Shown here piece by piece: positions 23,479 through 35,827 of a stretch of 64,000 bases of DNA (positions are counted from its first letter, which is position 1; each line of letters begins with the position of its first letter). Source of the DNA: Ananas comosus (Eukaryota; Streptophyta; Magnoliopsida; Poales; Bromeliaceae). A program made the translations under genes and the position numbers. The DNA is taken from contig NC_033645.1 of assembly GCF_001540865.1 (NCBI RefSeq), positions 124,001 to 188,000 of the forward strand, read 5' to 3'. Under the pieces are notes generated by a model. It did no database searches, was not told where the DNA came from, and saw only the letters and a list, made by a program, of their open reading frames with translations.

Positions 23479-24019
23479 CTTGAGTAACGAAGTATGAGTA
23501 GAAGCAGAGGATAAGTATGATGATGATGATGATGTGGAGGGAGAGTGCATGCGTTGTGAGGCGAAATTAATTAATTAGTGTTCAAAATGAACAGGGAGGG
23601 ATAGACACGGCTCCTCCTCTTTCTACTCTTCTTCTTGTTCTTATTTTTTTCTTTTTTAGGAATTTATTTTGATTCTTCGTTTTTTGGAAGTATAAAAAAC
23701 AGGGAGGTTACTTGCGGAGGCGGGGAACCTTCTTCATCCGCTCCGAGTTCTTGGGGTTAGGGAGAAGAATTAGGAGGAGGAGGAGACGTGTGGGGATGGA
23801 AAACGCACGTCGTGAGCGGACTCCGTGGGATGCTTTGAAGCAATCTTTACAGTTTTTGTCCGCTTTTGAAAATTTGCAACTTTGAAAGCTTTCTCAGAAA
23901 AACGACCTTTACCCTCTAGAGCGCACTGTTAGGGGCTCAACGTAATTGCTATGCAATTTAAGTTTTTTGCCCAACTTTGCTAGTGGAGTGGATCGTTAAA
24001 CAGATCCGAATCCAACTTG

Positions 24020-24420
24020 TTGTGGAGAAATGAAGGGTTTTATAATTTTTTCCATCAATGATGAAAACTCAAGGATTATAAAACTCCCGAGAGTTAATAG
24101 GATGATTCTTGGACTTATGGCTCATTATAAGGGTGAGATAGCGGGTGTGTTGAGTGGCTATGTTCACTGTATCCATAGGTCTATAAATAGTATGTATGTG
24201 TGTTGTAATATTTTTTTCTAAGTAGTGGAGTACTTAGTTTTTTTAAGTGAATCCCTATCTCTCTCTCTTTGTAATTTCCTTTGCATACTTAGTCATAGGA
24301 CGCGAAGGTCCGGACTAATAATAGAGACGAAGGTTTGCCCATCTTCGAGCAGGAAGGCGGGCGCCACACGGACTTTGCGAACAAAACCGCTAAGGCCGTG
24401 ACAGCATGCTTAGCAGCGAA
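24020..24420 (+). other. Promoter-like, possibly LTR-derived segment
   Basis: A TATA-like CTATAAATAG (about 24180-24190) is followed by a T-rich leader, pyrimidine-rich CTCTCTCTCTTTGTAATT and a GC-rich block (24290-24405). This order resembles the U3-R-U5 layout of a plant LTR, but I find no partner LTR, primer-binding site or clear target duplication. A small ORF here (24030-24221) has no recognisable motif. Confidence 0.25.
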
Positions 24421-25484
24421 TAAAAATTATAAAAATAATTAATAATAAAATAATATTAAATATTTTTTTGTGTTTTTTTTTGTTATGGTCACGAAAGGTG
24501 CCTCACTATCGGTAGCAGAGATGGAATCAACGACGCCTTCTCGGCGACGATGATAGTGAAAATAACGACGATCCCTTTGGCCGCAACAGAGAGGAGACAT
24601 AAGCGCACATTAATGAGAGGGGGGGAGGGAGGGAGGCAACAGTGTATACAAAAAGATGAGAGAGAGAGAATTGATAAATTAATTGGAGATAAAAAATCTG
24701 GTAGAAAAAAAGTTTGGTACTGAAAATATTTAGATGTATTAATTAAATATATTAATTAAAAGTTTCAGGAAAAGAAAATGGTCAAATGCAGTAAAGGACA
24801 ACTTATCATTGAAAGTTTGGTAATAATAACGTTTATATGTTTTAATTAAATATATTAATTAAAAGTTTGATGAAGGGAATGAAAAAGATTAAATGATGGT
24901 AAAGGTGAAGGACAACTTGCCACGTAGCAAAAAACATCGGGCATTTATATAAGTTAATTAATAGACATTACACTTTTGGTCCTCAAATTACAAGAAATTC
25001 TGTTTGCATTTATTTATTTATTTATTTATTTATTTGCATATGTAATGCCTCACTTTACAAAGACTTACCTAATTCTAAACTATCCAACTTTTGGATTTAA
25101 TAATTAGTAACAACGATCCAATAAGTAGTATAAGAGTCAAGGATTATTGGTTCGATTTTTATATGCTGCGAATTTGTGGTGGGAGGGAACAGAGGATTGT
25201 TGGCTTAAAGAGGCCAGCGTCCCGCCCTGAAATAAGGGGTTAGGTTGGGCCAAGTCACGTTCGAAATGATGGTGGTTTGAGTTGGGCCATGTTCAAAGTG
25301 GTGTAAGGGTTGTTAGGACGAGTCACAATCAAAATATCTAGCCATTGTGTCTGAACGCTTTAAGTAAATTAGTTGTGTATTTCTAATGGCTTAAGCTTCT
25401 GAGATTAGTGGTTAGCGCTAACGATCCGATACCTTAACCTTTTTAGCCGGATTAAGAGATTTTAATTTTATTATATACCCCGCA

Positions 25485-25485
<1 letters not shown>

Positions 25486-25562
<77 letters not shown>
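25486..25562. repeat. Compound (TA)n(GA)n microsatellite
   Basis: About 15 TA units followed by about 23 GA units, abutting a foldback end at 25563. Confidence 0.95.
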
Positions 25563-25565
<3 letters not shown>

Positions 25566-25640
25566 CGGCTGAGATACTATCGATAGCACGAAGCATTTAG
25601 TGCTATCAAGTTTTTTGCAGTTAGATTATACTAAATTGTC
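25563..25640. mobile_element. One end of a foldback MITE (ACTATCGATAGCAC family)
   Basis: GTCCGGCTGAGATACTATC and GATAGCACGAAGCATTTAGTG match the ends seen at 46379-46600 and 56380-56440. I do not find the opposite end, so it may be truncated or disrupted. Confidence 0.5.
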
Positions 25641-26344
25641 ATATCATACATCCCAATTTAGGGTTCACAAAATTCAATCAATTTTTACTATGCAAGATCC
25701 TACTTATGCATTCTAAAAAAAAGTTGTAAATTTTACACCCTCCATCAGAAAGTGCACGAAAATCTAAAAAGGTTATAATAAAATTTTCAAAAAAATATTG
25801 TAACAAGTAGGAAAATAATAGTCCTAGAATGAAAAGAGTGTAAAGTGTACTAGTAGAAGAGCTCTTGCAGTATTGCCAAAAAAAAACAAAAAAAAAAAAA
25901 GGACAAGGAGCCTCACTTAGCCTTTGGATGAGAAGGTGCAAGATATACACTCTTTTCGACTATACAGATAGCAAAGCTCTCAAACCAGAAAGTAAGAATG
26001 ATACTTTAAATATCCTATACTTGATCCATCCAATAAGTGAAAGTTTTTTACTAGTAACCTTACATGATTGGTAAACCCACCCATAACTTTGATGGATTGG
26101 CTGTATAATATACACTTCGATTGGAATGTATAAATAGATATTTCTGATTTTAAATTTAAGAAATGCTCTCTATGCACTCTAAAAAGTATGTCTTACATCT
26201 TTCAATCCTAGCTAGAGTTTAGAAAACTCATTAGGTTTAGCATTTTTTCTAAAAAAAATGAGACAAAATAAGTGCCAATTCTTAGACTTTGGATGAGAGA
26301 ATGTAAGATGTACACTTCCTTTTAAGGTGTATAGATAGCAATGC

Positions 26345-26857
26345 CACTACAACAGAATTAGGTTATAGGGATACATATTTGGGACACTTTTGAGTAAGTG
26401 TCTCATTTATGCTAAAACTTACAAAAACATCTACTAATGCCTAAATATAAAGCCCAATCCAACCAAAAATAAAAGATTACTCTACTCAACCCACCACACC
26501 CAGTCTATTTGGCCCGATTACAAACAGAAAAGAAAAAAAAAGAAAAATCAATTACCATATTTTCTTCTCTCTTCACTCAATCTACTGAAATTCTAGACGA
26601 AGAGTCTTTCCTGTCGTCCTCCTTCGCCACCGCAGCCAACGAGATAGAGTTTCGACGGTTGCTAAATGCTTAAATAAGTGTTGGTAAATTAGTAGTACTC
26701 TTTTAGGTTATAGCGACACTCTTTAACTGTCACTATACACCTAGCGACCCCACATATAGCAACACTTTTTAAAAGTGTCGATAATTTTAGCTAGCAGCAG
26801 TTTTTTGATATGTACCTACATTTAAAAGTATCGCTATAGACCGTTTTTGTTGTAGTG
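26345..26857. mobile_element. Non-autonomous CACTA element with 3-bp target duplication
   Basis: The left end CACTACAACAGAA and right end TTTTTGTTGTAGTG are inverted repeats of the CACTA (En/Spm) type. The trinucleotide TGC flanks both sides (26342-26344, 26858-26860). Inner repeats (GGTTATAGGGA/TTATAGCGACAC, AAAAGTGTC) add further inverted structure. No transposase ORF. Confidence 0.88.
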
Positions 26858-27344
26858 TGCTCTCTAAATTTAGGACTAGTTTCTTCCATGCTCTCCAAAA
26901 AGGTTATAATTCATAGATACCCTTCTAAATTGGAAAATAATATAAGTATCCTCGTTTATATAAGAGGGCTTAGGTTTTACAGGTATTGGTGATAAAATAC
27001 TTTAGTTTCAGAGTATTGGTGATAGTTTAGTGTGGTAAGAGGTGTATTGGTGGGTATTAGTGATATTTTCAACTTTGGAGGGTTTATCTATAATATTTTA
27101 AAGTTTAAAGAAAGTTTGAAATTGTCCCTTTAATTTATTATAATTTCTCACTCGAATGTTTTAAATTATTGTAATTTAGTTCTCAAATTTTAATTTAGTT
27201 GACTAAAACACTGATTTATTACTAATGTAAAAGTGACATGATATTTTAATTATAGCCATGCCATCAATCACAACATTATCATATTAGTTTCATATTTAGT
27301 CTACAAATTTGAATTGTCCGATTTGATTGCAACAAATTAAAAAA

Positions 27345-27712
27345 TAGGGCAAACCTCAAATACCACCCCTCGTTTCACACTTTCTGACTATAATATCCTA
27401 TGATTTAAAGTGTATCAATTTATTACTCTGTGGCTTTTTTTTTTTTTTTCTTTTTATTAGCTCCTGATCCGTTAACATTTCGTTAAATTATATAAAAAAA
27501 AACTTCAGATAGCCTATCTAACTTTATCGAATATTTACTTTAGTGGCTTTTAGTTTTAACTTTATCATTGATTTAATGAAAAAAATTACTGAAAGGAATA
27601 ATAAAAAGAGAAAAATGAAATCACGGGGTACTAAATCGATACACTTTAAACCACAGAGTACCAAAGTGAGAAAGTGTGAAACCACATGAATGGTATTTAA
27701 AGCTTTTTCTAA
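27345..27712. mobile_element. Foldback MITE, GTGGTTT family
   Basis: Left AACCTCAAATACCACCCCTC, right AATGGTATTTAAAGCTTTTTC; inverted inner copies of TTTAAAGTGTATCAATTTA. No clear 9-bp duplication. Confidence 0.7.
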
Positions 27713-28382
27713 AAAAACTTTAAGCTACTAACTATCAACAAATTAAAATGTGAGTACTGAAGCGTCACATGATCTTGAATTTGGCAACAAAAAATATATT
27801 TTTAGCCAAAAAAAGACCATACTTTGCGTAGGTATAGTTTTTCAAGTTATGTTACACAGTAATTTTATAAAATTTATTATGTTGAGAGAATTATTTTTAT
27901 TGCCATAATTGATTAGCTTAAGAAATATTTTTAAAAAATAAATTTTTAAAAGCAGAAAAAAAAAATTGTTTCCAAACTTTTTGGTGTCTTCATTGCCAAA
28001 CAAAATACCTTGGATATAGAAGTTTCAAGCAATTACTCCTACACCTTTTCTATAAAAGTTTTATTATAAAAATTTTAAAAAATAAACATGCTACCGACCT
28101 AGCACTAAATGAGAGAACAATTGGAACTTTTATCCAAGTGCAAATAGTTGCTTAAGGTTTTGAATTTTAGTAAATTTTAAAATTTTGTAATTGGTCAAAG
28201 TGCATTTATATTTTATTAAATAAGTCAAAATCAAAAAGCGATATACGTCGAATCTATATTTATCTATTTATCAATACTTTTATATTTATACTTACTACAA
28301 CATTAAAAAAGAGTTGTGTTAGATTAGGGGACAAACAAGTTACACGTTCCCCCGCCTCTCCATCTACCACTTCAATAATTTT

Positions 28383-28500
28383 ACATACACCAAGATTTCA
28401 AGTTCGAATTTTAATTGATTCATATTTTTAGCTAAGTTTATTTCTAAATGAAATAAACAAAACGGATAACGTGCTACCTATCTTAAAAAAAAAAAAAAAA
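28383..28500 (+). mobile_element. 5'-truncated SINE copy 6
   Basis: Only the part from the B-box block (TTTCAAGTTCGAATTT) to the ACGTGCTACCTATCTT tail and poly-A is present; the A-box half is missing. AATTTTACA occurs on both sides and may be the target duplication. 5' truncation is usual for retroposed copies. Confidence 0.65.
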
Positions 28501-30109
28501 ACAATTTTACACACATCCGGTCTATAAATATTACATACAACAAACTTATTTTAATAATATTTCATGCCCTTGGCCTATTAAATATTACATACACCAAATC
28601 TATTTTGTTAATAGGGAAAATTGTTTATTTAATTTTGAAAAATTTTCGATTTTCTGATTTATTACTCTTAGAAGATCAATATTGAAAATACATTTTTTAC
28701 GTTCCAATCTATTTCAAATATACCTCTACACCCCGTTTGGATCGGATTTAAAGGGGGATAAGGGGGTTATCCCCCCTTTATACCCAAAAAAAAATTTGAT
28801 AAGGTGGGAACTATTGTTCCCACCTTCACCGGGTTATACCTATACCAGGTAATAACCCGTAAGGTGGAACAATAGTTCCCACCCGGAGTGGAACAAGCTT
28901 GTTCTCACCCACTGGGGAGAGAGAGAGAGAATTTGTTTTAAAATTAGAATTTAAATTTTATAATTTTATAATTAAAATTGTAAATTGTAAATTGTAAATT
29001 TTAAAGTTTAAAATTTAAATTTGATATTGTAAATTTTTAAATTTTAAATATGATATTTATACATTTCAAATTAAATTTGGTCTTAAATTAAATTAAAATT
29101 TAAAAATTTATATATTTGAATATTTAAATTTTAATTTCAAATTTTAAAATTTAAAAGTTAAAATTTTCAATTTAAATTTATAAGTTTAAAATTTAAAAAT
29201 TTAAATTCAATTATAGGGGTAATATCATTATTTTCTATTATAATCATTAACTATTTTTCTTATTCCCAATAACCATCCGAACACAATTTTTTTAGTTCCA
29301 ACTTATACTCACATTTTCATTCAAACAAAAAAATACCCTTATTCTTACAAAAATTCATACTTGTATCTATCCCCGGTATAACCAGTTCCTACTAATTCTC
29401 GAACCAAACAAAGCCATAGAATTAAAATTTGTTAATAAACGATTAATAATAGTTGTTATCTCTATGAAATTATTATTTTTTCCTTTCAAATATACACTTC
29501 TACTATTACCAACTTTTCTTATTCGTCCTTAGGTTAAGGGCACAAAATGTATTTTGATTTTTGGTCTTTTCAAATATACCTTTCTAAAATAACTAACATT
29601 TCTTATTTACTCGTAAGTTAAGAGTAAAATAGGCATTTTGAATTTTTTTTTTAACTCTGATAAATATTTAACTCGTATTTAATCTAACTTAACTTAACGT
29701 ATGACAGCCGTTAAGGATATTTTGGAATAACGGAGGAATATATGAGAAATATATTAGAAAAAAAAAAAACGGTAAAGAAAAAGAAGATATTTTTAAGGCC
29801 AATTTGCATAAAAGATTTACAAGTTTTGAGCTTTTGCAAAACTGGGTCACCTTTTCCAATTTTGCAGATTCGGACCGAATTTTTTGCCATCGGACGAAAA
29901 TGCCCTTATTCCTTTTCTTTTCTCTCTCTTCTTTTTTTTTTTCCTTCGCCATTTTTTTCTTCCGCCTTCTCCTCATCCGCAGCGCCCTCCCTTTTCCTCA
30001 CCAATCGTGGCCCTTCCCAAAACGCCCCTTCCCAAACTCCTCTTTTTCCTCCTCCTCTTCTCTCCCCTCTCCTCCTATTCTTCGTCCTCCTCCCTCTCCT
30101 ATTCCGATC

Positions 30110-30455
30110 TCACCCCCGACGAGTTCCGCACTGCACGCCAAGGGCTCGCCCCGGGTCTCGCCTCCGCGGCGACGCCATGCCGCGCTGCGCCGGGGATCGC
30201 TCCGTATTTTGGAACCTTACTAGGAAACGAAGCTGCTTGTGCGCGAGCGCGACCTCCGCGGCAGCGGCAGCAGCGCCGAGGTACTCGCGGTCGAGGACAG
30301 CCTCGTAGAAGAAGGCCTCGGCGAGGTAGAAAGAGTCGCTGGTGCGGCGGTACTGGCCATAGTACAGCTGGGCGATGCGGGATACGACCTCGCCGACTTC
30401 GAGATCGCCGTCCGAGTCCGACTCTCCGGCGAGGGAGATGAGAGCGTCCAAAAAA
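30110..30455 (-). pseudogene. Captured exon fragment resembling plant SCAI/DUF3550 protein
   Basis: On the minus strand an open frame inside the Pack-MULE reads DLEVGEVVSRIAQLYYGQY, then RRTSDSFYLAEAFFYEAVL and LAHKQLRFLVRF. I recognise this pattern from the N-terminal part of the plant SCAI-like family (DUF3550/UPF0682), which runs IAQLYYGQYxRTSDxxYLxEAYxFYEAIL...NKQLRxLARF. The match then stops: downstream residues (QNTERSPAQRG) leave the family. So it is a partial copy, not a working gene. Identification is from memory of the family and needs a search. The parental gene is not in this window. Confidence 0.65.
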
Positions 30456-30764
30456 TATAAATTTTTAAGGTGTAAAAAATGGTGTAATGGTGTAAAAAGG
30501 AAGAAGAAAAAGAATGAGAATGAGAAGGAAAAATTGTACAATTTTGAACAAAATAGTGCAAAATTGGACAAAATTGTGCAAAATTGTGCAATTCTCATTA
30601 AAATTGGCCTAATTTTTTGCCCAATTTTGCATCATTTTGCCCAATTTTACACTATTTAGGTGAAATCTACATTATTTTTTTCTTCTTCTTTCTCCAATTT
30701 ACACTATTTTTTTTCTTCCTCTTCTTCCTCCTCTCTCATCCTCCCTGAAGCTATACGAAGAAGG

Positions 30765-31145
30765 TGGGATGCGGGCCCCAAGCGGCCGCGGCAGCGGAGC
30801 GTGGCGCGGCGGTGCGGAGAAAGTGGGATGCGGCAACAGCAGCAGTGGCGCGGTTGGCGGCCGCGGCGTCGTGTGGGATGCGGGCCCCTGGCAACGGCGG
30901 CAGCGTAGCGCAGCGCTGCGGAGTGGAGAAGGTGGGATGTGGCAGCGGCAACGATGCGGGTGGTGGCAGCGGCGCGGGTGGAGGGATCGGGGGAAGATCC
31001 GGGCACGGTGGGGTTCGACGAAGAGGAGGAGGAAGGAGGGGAGGCGGGGCTGGTAGTAGAGGTAGGCGAACGCAAGCACGATGGCGGTGGCGCGGGCGAG
31101 CACGAGCGCGGCGGCGAGGGTGCGGTAGAGGGCGCAGCGGTGGGT
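30765..31145. other. Second GC-rich block in the Pack-MULE, source unknown
   Basis: This block is GC-rich, unlike the flanking arms. On the minus strand it begins (31145 downward) ALYRTLAAALVLARATAIV then LAFAYLYYQ, which looks like a membrane helix from a real protein, followed by Pro/Ser/His-rich sequence built from degenerate GGGATGCGG and GGTGGGATG repeats. I cannot name the donor gene. The Gly/Ala-rich frames on the other strand are composition artefacts. Confidence 0.4.
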
Positions 31146-32289
31146 GGCGGAAGAAAAAAAATAGCGAAGGAAAAAAAAGAAGAGAGAGAAAGAAAATGAA
31201 TAAGGGTATTTTCGTCCGATGGCGAAAAATTCGGCCCGAATCTGCAAAATTGAAAAATGTGGCCTAGTTTTACAAAAGCTCAAAATTTATAAATTTTTTA
31301 TGCAAATTGGCCTATTTTTAAAGTTTCAAGGGGTATAAACAATTATCCCTTTCTAATATTTGATATTTTTATTTCTTTATTTATTATTACTATATATTAA
31401 GGAGAGTTGCGTCACGTGAAGGAACAAACACGGGACACACGTGTTCCCCACCTCTCCTTCGTGCACTTCAACAATATTACTTACACCCGGCCTATTAAAT
31501 ATTGCATGCACCAACTTTTTTTTAATTATTAATATTTTGAAATTAAAATATAATTATGATATATATAATCCATATTATATAAAAAATATGTGTATAAAAT
31601 ATTATAGAGTTTAAATTCCAATATCCGAGATTTACTGGTACGGTGTATAAGATATAAGTATGCACCTGGTGCGGTGCATGAAATGATCACCTCCCAATCC
31701 ACTGGTCTATTAAAAAAGTTGCCTATACCCAGTCTATAAATACACTGACCATAATTTTTAATAATTAATATTATAAAATTTAAATATAATTTCATAAATA
31801 CGAGTTATATTATATAGAAAATCTCTTTAGAAAAAATTATTAGGATTTAAATTTTTATATTTAAGGTTTAATAAAATTTACTTACACATCCAGTACACAT
31901 GTAATAATATCCTCCTCTTCAATATGGGTAAAAATATATAGATCACCTCAACTATAATTTTTCTGAATTGAGGCCATTCAAGTTTTATTTTTTTTAATTT
32001 TAATTTTTATACTTAGTTAAATTAAAATAATTAAAATTAATTAAAATTAATAAATTTGATAAAATTGCCAATAAATTTGATAAAATTTATAAAGCTCAGC
32101 TTATTAAGATTCGAGCAGAAAAATTCAACTCGGTTCGACTCGTCTATTTAAACAAGCGAATAATTTCGAGCCTATTTCGAGTCAAACACGAACTTGCTTG
32201 CGGACAGTGAGCTGAATTTGCCGGCCATAATTACGGCAAACTCTAAAATACAAAAAAAAAACTTTTTATAATTTTTTTTAGGATTTATT

Positions 32290-32700
32290 TTGCATTTGGT
32301 CCCTTAAAAAAAATTTATTTTAAAAATAGCCCCAGCAAATTTATATTTACAAAAATAGCTCTATCTCTACCACGCAAGCGCCACGTCAGCGGGGCTAAGA
32401 CCAGTTTATTAAGTTGAACACGGTGAACCATTCACCGTGTTTAAGTACGGTGATGGTTCACAGTGTTTGGAAAAAGTATAATATATATCTATTGCGAAAA
32501 AATATAAGAAAAATAAAAAGAAGGAAGGAGGGGAATATAGATATGGAACACGATGAACTATTCCTCATGTTTCAATTTAAAATTATGATACTGATATGGT
32601 ACCTATGTGGCAAAAATAGGATCAAATTCATCACTATAAATTTAATGGGACTATTTATAAAAAAAAAAAAAATGTTTTGAGAGAGCCAGATGCAAAAAAC
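32290..32700. mobile_element. Hairpin MITE with ACGGTGAACCATTCACCGT core
   Basis: GAACACGGTGAACCATTCACC at about 32416-32437 is nearly self-complementary and recurs, altered, at 32450-32475 and 32543-32570. The outer parts (TTTGCATTTGGTCCC..., ...CCAGATGCAAAAAACG) are inverted. The same hairpin is at 55466-55710. Confidence 0.6.
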
Positions 32701-33759
32701 GTCATTTTTTTTAGAGGTCGGAGAAGAATCGAATTTGAAAGCGAGGAAGGAGCGCGAAGTCGCCGAGTACACGCATGTGCGACGCGTGTACTAGTACTGT
32801 TGGGTAGGGTGGAAGGTTACCTATCTCGCTGGAAATGTCTAGGATGTGACGAATGAGTTGGATCGCGGGGCCCACGTGTCGGTCTCACAAGCCACATTCC
32901 TAGTGAGTGATGGACAATCACTAGTGTCGTGTCCCGCGTGTTGCGGCTGATTTTTACAAAACAAACATATTCTAAATATTATTTTTTTTTTTATTATGCC
33001 TGTTATATAAGCATAATTTATCTAGAGCTACTGTACTATAGCTACTGTACTATTAGAAAGATAGAGTAATTAATGTTTTCGATTTTTTGACTTTTTAGAT
33101 TAAGAATTGAATTGGTATGATGATTACGGTTCCCTTCTCCAGAATTGAGTGGTCCCTACAAAGTAATAATATTAATTCAAAAGTTAGAAATGACTAAAGA
33201 GGTTAATCTAAGTTGTAAAAAATCGGAAGGATCGGATTCTCTATATTTTCGATAGTATAGTAGCTCTACTCGTATAATTTTTATATCTTAACTAATAATT
33301 TAAAATCCAATCTAATCGGTTTGACTTCGATCCAGTCTATTAACTAGTTTGGTTTGCCTTTTGAACCGTTTTAAACTGTGCGAACCTACTGTTTAATCAT
33401 CGAACTGGTGAATTAGTCTGATTTTAATCAAAATGATCGAATTTTTTCGATCAAGTTATATTAAAATTCAGTGGCATCTGTTACTAGCTCTTTTACATTT
33501 TATTTACTATTCTTGTCTCATATAGATCTAGCGGTGTAGGTTGTCATTGTCGTCGACTGTACCCACTAAAAATTATTGATTATAGTTCTCACACCCTCCT
33601 TTGTTAATTCTTTTTCAGATACTTCAGCACGAGTTTCTAATTGAGCTAATTAGATAGCGAGACAAATAACATCTCCTACCATCGTGTGTGGCAGCTAGAG
33701 GAGGACCTTGCAATTAGTTTATGTATGTGTAGTATTCGGTAGGTCTGTTGACATGCCCA

Positions 33760-34250
33760 GTAACTTTCGCTGTAAATTCGGGATGTGACATTTGAATAGA
33801 CTATCAGTATTGTTGAATACGATGTAGACCATTGGAAGTTCGTAGAAATCAAACTTCATATTTTTTCAATATTGTTCTCTTGTGTATCAAGTATACATAA
33901 AAATAAATAACTAAAAATAAATAAAATGATGATATGATTCTTATAATCGAGATCAAGAGTATAACTCTTGCTTTAAATATTTTAAAAACTTTTCCATCCA
34001 AAATTCAATTGGTTTATATTTCTTTATACCATTAAACGAGCAAACGTCTCATATCGACCATTAAAATTATAAATTTTGCCATACTTTGATCATTAGGTTA
34101 ATGATGTTGAAAAAATTTGAAATTTAATTTCTATATACTTTAAGTAGTATGAATCATATTCAATATTGATGTTCATCGATTTACAAACTCTGTCATTGAA
34201 AACAAATCGATAGCAAAATAGTTTATATCCTACTGATAGTATTCTAGCCC
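33760..34250. mobile_element. Old foldback MITE related to 10761-11304
   Basis: Right end CCTACTGATAGTATTCTAGCC and left GACTATCAGTATTG with inner blocks (TTAAACGAGCAAACGTCTCA, GATCATTAGGTTAATGATGTTG) correspond to the interior of the family at 10761 and 16022. Limits are approximate. Confidence 0.5.
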
Positions 34251-34271
34251 CTCTTTCTCTCTCTTTATATA

Positions 34272-34605
34272 GAGTTAAGCTGGAATACTATCGGTAGTAA
34301 AAGGGCTCCATTGCCACAATTTATTTTCGATGACAGAGCTTTCAAATTAACAATTGGCATCGTCAAACATGATATATATACTAATTGAAGTATTTAGAAA
34401 CCAAATTTTAAACCTTTCCAATTTGAACATAATCTGTACTACTTGAAGAAAATGATCTATACTACATGAAATTTAGTTTCTAGATGCTTCGACTAAGATT
34501 GATCATATTCAACGATGTCAATCGTCGATCTGGAGACTCGATCATCGAAAACAAAATAGATGTTAACAGTGTCCATTAGCTACTGGTAGTATTCCAGCTC
34601 AACTC
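34272..34605. mobile_element. Foldback MITE, GAGTTAAGCTGGAATACTA ends
   Basis: GAGTTAAGCTGGAATACTATC at the left is the inverted copy of TAGTATTCCAGCTCAACTC at the right, with further inverted matches inside (TTTTCGATGACAGAGCTTTC against its partner). Same superfamily as 10761-11304, but shorter. Confidence 0.8.
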
Positions 34606-34752
34606 TCTCTCTCTCTCTATATATATATTATAATTTTTACTATTTAGATTTTAGGCCATCCAAAATATAAAAAGGCTTATATATTTTATAAATTTTAATT
34701 ATGAGGTTAAGATTCTAATTTTTTAATTTTTTTTAAACTGCTCACTCAATAA

Positions 34753-35194
34753 TAGGGCTGATAATTTAATTTGCTCTTGGCGAGCCTACGCGAATTCAAC
34801 TCGTTAATAAAGAAATCCATCACGAGATAAATTTTTTAATTTAATATTTTAACGAGTTAATTCATGTTCCATTCATCACGAGCCGTCCCAGTTCGCTCGT
34901 GTTTCATTAGTTGCCACCGCCCAATACAGTGCAGGGACCCACATGTCAGTGTCACCAACAGTGACAACAATTTGCCATTAAACAGATATTTCCAATTTGT
35001 CGGCGCAAAACGTGCACGGCATGCCAAAAATTATAATATTTTATTTGTCTTTACAATTTGTAATAGAAAATGTGATTTGTGTATAAATTCAACTCGTGTT
35101 CGGCTCGAAATGAGCTCGAGATCGAATTGCTCGTTTAGTAAACGAGCCAAACACGAGTTGGCTCGAGAACAGCGAATTGGATTGCCACTCCTAG
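34753..35194. mobile_element. hAT-type MITE rich in GCTCGTTTAGTAAACGAGC words
   Basis: Ends TAGGGCTGATAA and GGATTGCCACTCCTA resemble the TAGGGGTGGCAA ends of the element at 42802. Inside are GAACACGAG/GCTCGTTT inverted words. I do not see a matching 8-bp duplication; another hAT element is inserted at its right tip. Confidence 0.65.
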
Positions 35195-35197
35195 ACA

Positions 35198-35827
35198 CAG
35201 GGACGAAGCTATATGGAGGCTCAAGGTGGCCATGGCCCTCCTCAACTTTTCAATATTTGCTTAATGGTCCTTCAAAGTTTTTTTTTTGTGGACCATGGAT
35301 AGCTTTGGCCCCCCTAATTTTTCAATATTTGCTTAATAGTATGGTGCCAACATAACTCTCTCTTTCTTTCTCCTAATCGGTATACTCTTTTTATGGGTGA
35401 AAATATATTAAAAGCTTCTTGCTTATAGAGTCTTTTGTAATATATTTTTCTACTCTAAAAGTTTTATTTAATAATTTTTTAAAACTTTTATTTATCTTAG
35501 GTGAGCTCTTTTATTTGACTAAATCAAGAAGTGTATTAAATCTAATAACTATGTTAATTTTATTTACTAAAAAACTAAAAAATTAGTGTTAGATTTAGTA
35601 AAATTTCTAAGTGATTTTAATATAATAATATAAATAAAATAATTAGAAGTTAAATATCTAAAAATAAAAAAAAAAATAAAGTTCATACTTTTACATTATT
35701 TATTTAATTAATAATTTTTTAATAAAAAATTTTTAATTAGGAAAAATTTTGTTTATTATTTATTACTAAGGTTTCTATTTAAATATATTTTGGCCCCCCT
35801 CATATTTGAATCCTAGCTTCATCCCTG
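35198..35827. mobile_element. hAT-type element with perfect 8-bp target duplication
   Basis: CAGGGACGAAGCTA at the left and TAGCTTCATCCCTG at the right are inverted repeats with one mismatch. CCTAGACA flanks both sides (35190-35197, 35828-35835). The duplicated target includes the terminal CCTA of the preceding hAT MITE. Inside, a block ending TTTTTCAATATTTGCTTAAT is repeated twice. No transposase. Confidence 0.92.

Larger units (their letters stand above)
29797..31312. mobile_element. Pack-MULE-like element carrying host gene fragments
   Basis: Terminal inverted repeats of about 175 bp (29797-29970 against 31142-31312) begin GGCCAATTTGCATAAAA on both sides and share AATTTTGCAGATTCGG and GCCATCGGACGAAAAT. 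Perfect 9-bp target duplications TATTTTTAA flank the element (29788-29796, 31313-31321), the Mutator hallmark. Between the arms lie two GC-rich blocks in otherwise AT-rich DNA, at about 30085-30460 and 30765-31140. The first contains a recognisable plant exon fragment on the minus strand. No MURA-like transposase, so it would depend on an autonomous partner. The 1516-bp size is typical of Pack-MULEs. Confidence 0.9.

Noticed and set aside
30764..31267. Gly/Arg-rich frames on the plus strand
   Set aside because: Composition artefacts of the GC-rich block in the Pack-MULE; no motif, and all three plus frames are similarly low-complexity.
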